Below, one piece after another: positions 8,510-15,700 of a stretch of DNA of 64,000 bases (the first letter of the stretch is position 1; each line of letters starts with the position of its first letter). The notes beneath the pieces are model-generated. The model did not search any database. It was given only the letters and a program-made list of their open reading frames with translations, and was not told where the DNA came from. The DNA is taken from contig DUSF01000054.1 of the NCBI GenBank assembly GCA_012842745.1, positions 1-64,000 on the forward strand. The letters are read 5' to 3'. The translations under genes and the position numbers were made by a program. Origin of the DNA: Bacillus sp. (in: firmicutes) (lineage in GTDB: Bacteria > Bacillota > Bacilli > Bacillales > Bacillaceae_J).

Positions 8510-8536
8510 CATTAAGAGATAAAACAATTCGTAGGT

Positions 8537-8600
8537 AAAAAGTCATAGATATATACAAAAGTCATATGAAAAGTCATGAAAAAGTCATGAAAAAGCCATG
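8537..8600. repeat. Phased short direct repeats upstream of the tail-collar locus
   Basis: Five copies of AAAAGTCAT (the last AAAAGCCAT) have their G residues at 8542, 8561, 8573, 8584 and 8595. The last four are 11-12 bp apart, about one helical turn. They lie about 30 bp upstream of a TATAAT at 8629-8634 that has no clear -35 box. This arrangement resembles tandem sites for a response regulator acting as activator. The binding protein is unknown. Confidence 0.5.
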
Positions 8601-8726
8601 ATTTGTAAATATAAGGTTATTTTACGTTTATAATAAATTTATAAAATTGTTGGGGAAATAAGGTATAAAGGCAAAGGAAAGGGACTCTTTATAAATAGTG
8701 GAAAGGTTCAAGCTTGAAGGGGGGGT

Positions 8727-9209
8727 GTGAGAAATTTGCTAAGTATTGCAACAATAAAAGCGGAAAATGATGAAGCAGCATTTTTATTTGAAGTTTATGC
8801 AAGTTCAAGAATAGATGAAGTAGCTGCATGGGGTTGGGAGAAAGAGCAAATTCATCAGTTTTTACAAATGCAACATCTCTGTCAACAACGTTCCTACGAG
8901 CTGCAATATCCTCACATGGAAACCAAAATAATATTTTTTGAGAATGAAAAGGTAGGTCGTTTGTTGTTAGCAGATTTCAAAGACAAGCTAGTGCTAGTTG
9001 ATATTACTTTGCTGTCAAACTATCAAAATAAAGGGATTGGTACAAAAGTTTTAACAGATTTATTGCAATATGCAGGCCAACAAAACAAAATAGTTCAGTT
9101 ACATGTCTTTTCTAATAATGAAAAAGCAAAAAAATTATACGAACGATTAGGGTTTCAACAAGTTTCAATGAAGGATATGTATGTACAAATGGAATGGTCA
9201 GGTTATTGA
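8727..9209 (+). CDS. GNAT-family N-acetyltransferase
   Basis: 160-aa cytosolic acyl-CoA-dependent transferase. The C-terminal half has the GNAT core: a hydrophobic strand LVLVDITLL, then the acetyl-CoA loop NYQNKGIGTKVL (Q/RxxGxG/A pattern), and NEKAKKLYERLGF. The N-terminal half is variable and gives no substrate. It is the first gene of the collar-protein locus, 93 bp before the first collar gene, in the same direction, so a role in modifying those proteins or their regulator is possible but inferred. The start is GTG 8727, next to GGGGG; TTG 8736 has better spacing. Confidence 0.8.
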   Translation: MRNLLSIATIKAENDEAAFLFEVYASSRIDEVAAWGWEKEQIHQFLQMQHLCQQRSYELQYPHMETKIIFFENEKVGRLLLADFKDKLVLVDITLLSNYQNKGIGTKVLTDLLQYAGQQNKIVQLHVFSNNEKAKKLYERLGFQQVSMKDMYVQMEWSGY

Positions 9210-9302
9210 CAAGTTATCAAGATTCCTTCAAGTAAATAAAAAAAGGTTTACATCAAATTTTTTAAATCGTTTATTCACAAAAATATTATAGAGGTGATTT
9301 GT

Positions 9303-9827
9303 ATGGGAGAAAGTTATGTAGGTGAAATTCGTATGTTTGGTGGAAATTACGCTCCAAGAGGATGGGCACTTTGCGATGGCTCGGTTCTTAATATTGCAGA
9401 AAATGAAATACTTTTTAGTTTAATAGGAACAACATATGGTGGGGATGGTGTAAATACTTTTAAATTACCCGATTTAAGGGGACGTATTCCAATTCATCGT
9501 AGTCAAACTCATCCATTAGGGCAATTAGGCGGTGTAGAAAAGGTTACATTAACAAGCGGTCAAATGCCAGTGCATACACATTCGGTAAATGCAGTTGCGG
9601 TTGAAGCTGATAATGAATCTCCAAAAAATATGCTTTGGGCAAAAAATAAGACTAGTGAGAGTACGACAGATTATAAAAACTATTCTAATGAAGCTCAAAC
9701 GAAAGTTTCTATGAATGCTAGTGTTATTTCACACGAAGGTGGAGGGCAACCACATGACAACATGATGCCTTCATTAGCTATCTCTTTTATTATTTCGTTA
9801 TCTGGGATTTATCCCACTCAGCCATAA
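9303..9827 (+). CDS. Phage-tail-collar domain protein, Mdp-like (first of three)
   Basis: 174 aa. The N-terminal collar domain (about residues 4-65) shows the family pattern: GEIRMFGGNYAPRGW, C.G..L, LFSLIG, YGGDG, LPDLRGRIP. The C-terminal half ends in GGGQPHDNMMPSLAISFIISL, the typical trimer-forming end of microcystin-dependent-protein relatives. It has no signal peptide. ATG 9303 is used, with GAGGTG 6 nt upstream; a GTG at 9294 would overlap that site. In phages such domains sit on tail fibres; here no phage gene surrounds it, so it is a chromosomal collar protein of unknown role. Confidence 0.88.
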   Translation: MGESYVGEIRMFGGNYAPRGWALCDGSVLNIAENEILFSLIGTTYGGDGVNTFKLPDLRGRIPIHRSQTHPLGQLGGVEKVTLTSGQMPVHTHSVNAVAVEADNESPKNMLWAKNKTSESTTDYKNYSNEAQTKVSMNASVISHEGGGQPHDNMMPSLAISFIISLSGIYPTQP

Positions 9828-9862
9828 CAATTCTAAATTATAGTCAAAAAGGAGGATTTTAG

Positions 9863-10357
9863 ATGGATCCATTTTTAGGAGAAATTCGTTTATTTGCGAT
9901 AAATTTTGCACCAAAAGGTTGGCTGCCTTGTGAAGGTCAAATTTTACAGATTAATCAAAACCAAGCACTTTATTCATTATTAGGTGCTGTGTACGGCGGG
10001 GATGGTCGCACAACATTTGCCTTACCTGATTTACGTGGTCGTGTTCCTATCCATTTTAGTCTAACAAAACCACTAGGCACTTATAAGGGTGAGGAGGAGC
10101 ATACATTGACTATTCCAGAAATTCCTATGCATACTCACACTGCATACGCTTCATCCACAACAGCTGACCAAAAATATCCTTTAAATAACGTATGGGCAAA
10201 TGCAAACAACTTATATCACTCACCAACTGCGCTAGTGCAGATGAATCCGTCCGCGTTATCAAATGCTGGCGGTGGACAGGCGCATAATAATATGCAGCCA
10301 TTTACAGTTTTAAATTTTCACATCGCTACAAGTGGAATTTTTCCATCAAGGAATTAA
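9863..10357 (+). CDS. Phage-tail-collar domain protein, Mdp-like (second of three)
   Basis: 164 aa, paralogue of its neighbours. It carries GEIRLFAINFAPKGW, C.GQIL, LYSLLGAVYGGDG, FALPDLRGRVPIH, then PMHTHTAYAS and the C-terminal GGGQAHNNMQPFTVLNF. The first gene ends 35 nt upstream and AAAGGAGGA precedes ATG, so the two are one transcript. Divergence between paralogues lies mostly in the middle variable region (about 85-135), as if each makes a different tip. Function unknown. Confidence 0.88.
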   Translation: MDPFLGEIRLFAINFAPKGWLPCEGQILQINQNQALYSLLGAVYGGDGRTTFALPDLRGRVPIHFSLTKPLGTYKGEEEHTLTIPEIPMHTHTAYASSTTADQKYPLNNVWANANNLYHSPTALVQMNPSALSNAGGGQAHNNMQPFTVLNFHIATSGIFPSRN

Positions 10358-10481
10358 AAAGGAGCATTCCTGTTAGAAGGATTTTGGGGGACTTGAACAA
10401 AAAGAGCCCTCTTGGTATGATGCGGGGTGTCAAATCGTCGACGAAATGACCCCTAATTTGTTAACCAAGGAGGACTCCATA

Positions 10482-11759
10482 ATGGATTTTAAACAAAACC
10501 AGAAAATAAATCAAGTCACTGAAAAAACACTCGTTGTAGGGATTGATATTGCCAAGCGCACACATTACGTTTGCTTTGTGGATGATCGAGGACGAGTGCT
10601 CCAAAAGTCATTCTCTGTTTCCCAATCGCATGATGGCTTTGAACATTTTTATCATCGAATTCTTACAGCAATGAAAGAGAACGGGAAAACTGAAGTCATT
10701 GTGGGTGTTGAGCCCACAGGACCCTATTGGCTCAATTTAGCCTATTTTCTTGATGAGCGAGGCATCCCCCTCGTTGTAGTAAATCCAATGCATGTGAAAC
10801 GTTCAAAAGAGCTGGATGACAATTTACCAACCAAACATGACCGTAAGGATGCTTTAGTAATTGCGCGCCTTGTAAAAGATGGTCGATTCAGTTATCCACG
10901 AATTTTGAAAGAGATAGAAGCCGAGCTTCGCGTTGGTTCCACCTTTAGAAGCAAATTGACTGAGGAACTAGGTGCAGTCAAAAACAAAATGATTCGTTGG
11001 TTAGATCGCTATTTCCCTGAATTTACACAGGTGTTTCCGTCATTCGGAAAAATGGCTTTGGCTGCACTAAAATGTACTCCATTTCCAAGTGATCTTTATT
11101 TGAAACAGCCTGATGAATTACTTGAGGAATATCGCAAAGTTGAGGGGATGAAAGCTCCCCAAAGACCGAAAACAGTGCAACTTATTGATGTTGCGGCCAA
11201 TTCTATTGGCATAACAGAAGGACTTGAGATGGCCCGTTTTGAAATTGCCACACTGGTCCGCCGTTATCACCAACTAGAACAGGAAATTCAAACACTTACA
11301 GAGCAATTAGTTGAACTTGTGAAAACGTCTGTAGAGTACGAATGGCTATCAACGGTTCCAGGACTTGGAGATATTACGATTGTAGACCTGTTAGCTGAAA
11401 TCGGAAGTTTTTCACACTACGAGGATCCACGCCAATTAATCAAACTCGCGGGATTAACGTTACGTGAAAATTCCTCTGGCTTGCATAAGGGACAAAAACG
11501 CATCTCCAAACGGGGCAGAAGAAAGTTACGCGCCCTCTTGTTCCGGGTAATGATGCCGATGATTCGCCATAACGAGGCTTTCAGAAAGCTACATGAGTAT
11601 TACACTAACCGTCAGGTTAATCCTTTACGCAAGAAGCAATCCATCGTGGTTTTATGCGGTAAGCTATTAAAAGTATTACATGGAATTAGTACGAAGCACA
11701 AAACGTTTGACGTACAGCGAATGATGAGGGATATTCCCAGTCTAGTGGAGGCTGCATAA
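10482..11759 (+). CDS. IS110-family transposase (DEDD recombinase)
   Basis: 425 aa. The N-terminal RuvC-like DEDD domain has D22 in VGIDIAK, E77 in VGVEPTGPYW, and D120 and D123 in KHDRKDA. The C-terminal transposase_20 domain has VPGLGDITIVDLLAEIGSF and RENSSG, which supplies the serine used by this family. Both parts look intact, so the element may be active. ATG 10482 follows AAGGAGGACTCC; an upstream frame to 10446 lacks a site. Codon use is slightly more GC-rich than the collar genes on each side, in keeping with arrival by transposition. Confidence 0.93.
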   Translation: MDFKQNQKINQVTEKTLVVGIDIAKRTHYVCFVDDRGRVLQKSFSVSQSHDGFEHFYHRILTAMKENGKTEVIVGVEPTGPYWLNLAYFLDERGIPLVVVNPMHVKRSKELDDNLPTKHDRKDALVIARLVKDGRFSYPRILKEIEAELRVGSTFRSKLTEELGAVKNKMIRWLDRYFPEFTQVFPSFGKMALAALKCTPFPSDLYLKQPDELLEEYRKVEGMKAPQRPKTVQLIDVAANSIGITEGLEMARFEIATLVRRYHQLEQEIQTLTEQLVELVKTSVEYEWLSTVPGLGDITIVDLLAEIGSFSHYEDPRQLIKLAGLTLRENSSGLHKGQKRISKRGRRKLRALLFRVMMPMIRHNEAFRKLHEYYTNRQVNPLRKKQSIVVLCGKLLKVLHGISTKHKTFDVQRMMRDIPSLVEAA

Positions 11760-12086
11760 GGCCCTATATCCCCTTTATTAAGACCTAGACAACAGGATGA
11801 TACGGAGAAGCTGGCAATATATTCACCATTCGACTTAGAGTCCCTAAAGGAGCTTCGCTAGCCTCTGCCTTATGACTAGACCGAACGAAGGAATGTAGGC
11901 ACTTAGATGCCCAGAGACATGGGAGGGTACGTCATCATAAGTTACGCAGAGATCCATTGTGCATCGCATAATTACCTATCACTACTTTCCACTATTATCC
12001 AGTAGTGACCGCGTAGCGTACCCATGTGTTGGAATAGTTTCACATAATATGAAAATAGTGTTAAGAGGCGTGTCGAAAAATATTTT
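11760..12086 (+). ncRNA. Structured right-end non-coding region of the IS, candidate guide RNA
   Basis: This gene-free 327-bp part of the element has several possible stems, for example CACTAC/GTAGTG around 11980-12008 and TTTCA/TGAAA near 12030-12048. IS1111-group elements are known to encode a target-guiding RNA (bridge or seek RNA) in this right-end position. The call follows from the family and location; I cannot define the RNA ends or the guide loops by eye. Confidence 0.45.
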
Positions 12087-12152
12087 TTTGACACCCCAAC
12101 AACGGGTCAAACCGTTGATAAATCAATATTTATAGAGGGAGGATTAATAATT

Positions 12153-12698
12153 ATGTCAGAAGCATATTTAGGTGAAATAAGAATATTTGCAGGTAATTTT
12201 CCTCCAAGAGGATGGGCATTTTGTAATGGTCAGCTCATGTCAATACAACAATTTCCTGCACTATTTTCAATTCTAAGTACACAATATGGTGGTGATGGAA
12301 GGACAACTTTTGCACTACCTAATTTAAGTGATAAGGCCCCAATGCATCAAGGTATAGGCCCAGGATTGACAGAACGAAAAGTGGGCAAGGCTGTTGGAAA
12401 TGAGACAGTTACGCTTATCACATCACAGATGCCTATTCATTCGCATGCCCCAATGGCAATAAATAGCCCAGGATTATCTAATGATCCTAATAATGGGTAT
12501 TGGGCTACCTCGGTTGGAGAAGGAAAACAGCTTATACCTAAGTATCCACTATTTAGCGGAAATAATGCAGATGTACAAATGAATGCACAGGCGATTAACC
12601 CAACTGGAGGCAGTCAGCCACATAATAACATGCAGCCATATTTGGCATTGAACTTTATTATTTGCATCGAATACGGGGAATTTCCTGCAAGAGATTAA
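12153..12698 (+). CDS. Phage-tail-collar domain protein, Mdp-like (third of three)
   Basis: 181 aa, paralogue of the two genes before the insertion element. It shows GEIRIFAGNFPPRGW, CNGQLM, LFSILSTQYGGDG, FALPNLSDKAPMH (the usual DLRG is replaced by NLSD) and C-terminal GGSQPHNNMQPYLALNFII. GAGGGAGG precedes the ATG. Before the transposon arrived it would have followed the second collar gene directly. It lies 48 nt before the giant SLH protein, suggesting one operon. Confidence 0.88.
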   Translation: MSEAYLGEIRIFAGNFPPRGWAFCNGQLMSIQQFPALFSILSTQYGGDGRTTFALPNLSDKAPMHQGIGPGLTERKVGKAVGNETVTLITSQMPIHSHAPMAINSPGLSNDPNNGYWATSVGEGKQLIPKYPLFSGNNADVQMNAQAINPTGGSQPHNNMQPYLALNFIICIEYGEFPARD

Positions 12699-12746
12699 TA
12701 TCTTTATAAGGAAAGGGTAATCATCTAATAGGGAGATGTTAAGCCT

Positions 12747-15700
12747 ATGAATCTATTAAAGGAAAATAGGAAAAAAATAAAAAGGAATTTACAAAAAAAG
12801 GCTTATTATATGGCTCGTCTTGTAATCTTATTTATATTTGTTTTTGGAACATTTGCTCATGTTATTCCAAATACGATACATGCAGCTCCACCAAGTACAG
12901 GAACTAGTAATGGCACCTATGATTTTAGTGATGGATTTGGTGAAGCTGTTGGACCAGGTTTTATAAAACAGGGAGATAAATTTGTTGTTAGTGATATAGT
13001 ACAACTTTATGATACTGCTTATGGAAAAGCCATATACAACCCAAGTCAAGTACCTTATGCAGAGGAAACCATTATTATTAAAGCTGAAAATGGGAGTGTA
13101 TGTAAAACATTCACATTTAAAGACTTAGGTTTAAGTAGCAGTGTGGGTGCAGTTTATCTTGAAATTAAAGTGGTCTTAAAGAACATCAGTGGGGGTGAGA
13201 TTGCGACACTCTCCAATTACGGAAATCCCTTTGAAACGACTTACCTGAATATTTTTAAGTTGAGTGAAATTCTTGGAAATGGAAGTGAATATAACTATAA
13301 AAATGTAGCATCAGTAAATATAACGTTTAAGTTTTCAAAAGTTCGTAATAGCGCTGCTGATGATTATTCTTATTGGCCAGAAAATTTAAATATCGAAAAT
13401 ATTACAATTGCAGATGTAAGTAATACGGTAAATACTGCCCCAACAGCAACGAATGTTGAGGTCGATGGTACACTTGAAGTTGGTAGCGTCTTAACAGGGA
13501 ATTACGATTATGATGATGAAGATGATGACGAAGAAGGTACGTCAACGTATAAGTGGTATCGCTCGGATGATGGTAGTGGAACAGGAAAAACAGCAATAAG
13601 TGGAGCTACAGATAAAACATACACCTTAACATCAGCAGATAAGGGTAAATATATTAGTTTTGAAGTTACTCCAATAGCAAGCGGAGGCGATACAACGGGT
13701 ACTCCAGAAGAAAGCCCTAAAGTGGGACCAATCGTAAATCCTAATATTGCTCCAACAGCAACGAATGTTGAGGTTGACGGTATTCATGAAGTAGGCAGCG
13801 TACTAACAGGGAAATACACGTATTATGATGAACATGATCCAGAAGGTACTTCGACTTTTAAGTGGTATCGTTCTAATGATGCTAGTGGAACAGGAAAAGC
13901 GGCCATAGTTGATGCAGAAAATAAAACATACACCCTTACATCAGATGATACAAATAAATTTATCAGTTTTGAAGTGACACCAATAGCAAGTGCAGGTGTA
14001 AATCCTGGGTCTTCAGTAGAAAGTCCTAAAGTGGGACCAATTATTCAACCAAATCGAGCACCAGTATTAAATAATACGAACCCTAGTCTACCTGCAACAG
14101 ATGAAGATACGGAAACATCAGAAATTGTAGTTTCAAGCTTTCTAGATTCATCGGATCAAGATAGTGGTGCGCTAAAAGGAATTGCAGTGACTGGTGTTAC
14201 AGGTAATGGCAAATGGCAATACTTTGATACGACATGGAAAGATATTTCTTCCGTTAGTGATTCGAGTGCATTGTTATTAAAAGATACGGATAAAATTAAG
14301 TACATCCCTGATTCGAAAAATGGAGAAACAGCAACTTTAACATTCCGTGCGTGGGATCAAACATATGGAAGTGTGTACTCAAAAGTAAATGCCACAACAA
14401 ATGGAGGTTCAACGGCTTTTTCAACAGCTGTTGGCACAGCAAGCTTAACTGTTAATGATGTAAATGATGCACCGAAGCTAATTTCTGGACCATATACTTT
14501 TACGCCTGTTACTAAAAATGCGACAAGCGCTGAAGTTACTGTAGCTTCAATTGCAACGATGTCAGATGTTGATAACGGTGCGGCGTCAGGAATAGCAATT
14601 TATCATGCTACAGGAAATGGAACATGGGAATATTCACTGGATGGCACTACATGGCAAGCATTTGGAACAGTATCTGACTCAAGCTCTCTTTTACTCCGAG
14701 CAACAGATAAAGTTCGTTACAAATCTAGCAATCTAGGAGAAACAGCAAGCTTTTCCTTCCGTGGATGGGATCAAACATCAGGTACACAAGGAACAAAGGT
14801 GGATACAACTACAAATGGTGGAACGACAGCTTTTTCCGATAATACGCAAACAGCTTCAATAGAAGTTACGAAAAGTAATGAAGCAAATATTTTAAGTTTT
14901 AGCATTCCGGGCGAACTTAAACCAGCAACGATTGATGATGGAACAATTGTTGTATCGGTAGCTGGCGGTCAAAATGTAAGCAGTTTAGTCCCAACCTTCA
15001 CAGTGTCAGACAATGCACAATTTGTAAAGGTTGGAACAATTGATCAAGTAAGCGGAACAACAGCAAATGATTTTAGTAGTCCAGTAACATATGTTGTAAC
15101 AGCAGAAGATGGAACGACGAAAAATTGGATAGTAACTGTAACCCAAGCACCAAGCGATATATCACTGACTAATAACACAGTAGGAGAAAAGCTGCCTGCA
15201 GGAACTGAGGTAGGTATCTTAAGTGGAGCTGCCCAAGCTGGTGACACCCTTACTTATTCTATTCAATCAGGGGACAACGCAGCGTTTGAAATAGATAATA
15301 ACCGTCTAATCACAAAAACTGCGCTGGACTATAATACAAATAAGCAATACATCTTAACCATTCGAGTAACGAATCAACATGGAGCGTATTTTGATAAAGA
15401 TTTTACAATTGATGTATTGGATAAAACTCCACCTACAGCAAACGTAACGATGATATCAAATAATGGTCAAGATACTTCAAAAGCAAAAGTCGGCGACACT
15501 ATTATGTTGGATATTGTAGCGAATGAGGATATAGCTGCACCAACTGTAAAAATTGCTGGAAATAACGCAGCTGTGACCCAAAAAGCTGATGCAAAAACAT
15601 GGCAGGCAACGTATATCATGCAGACGGATGATACAGAAGGATTAATACCGTTTACATTAGACTTCAAAGATGTGAATAATAACCAAGCTGCACAAGTAAC

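Larger units (their letters stand above)
10424..12097 (+). mobile_element. IS110-family (IS1111-like) insertion sequence
   Basis: It interrupts the collar-gene cluster. GGGGTGTCAAA at 10424-10434 and its exact complement at 12087-12097 are 11-bp inverted repeats flanking the transposase gene. Subterminal inverted repeats of this size are the mark of the IS1111 group, and true ends should lie a few bases outside them. No target duplication is expected for this family. The left non-coding part is short (about 50 bp), the right is long (about 330 bp). Confidence 0.78.

Noticed and set aside
8334..8522. 62-codon frame overlapping the globin end
   Set aside because: No ribosome site, runs through a terminator hairpin, and looks like chance in AT-rich DNA.
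8727..12698. Prophage remnant
   Set aside because: Only collar-domain proteins are phage-like; no capsid, portal, terminase, lysis or integrase gene is present, and the linked SLH gene is cellular.
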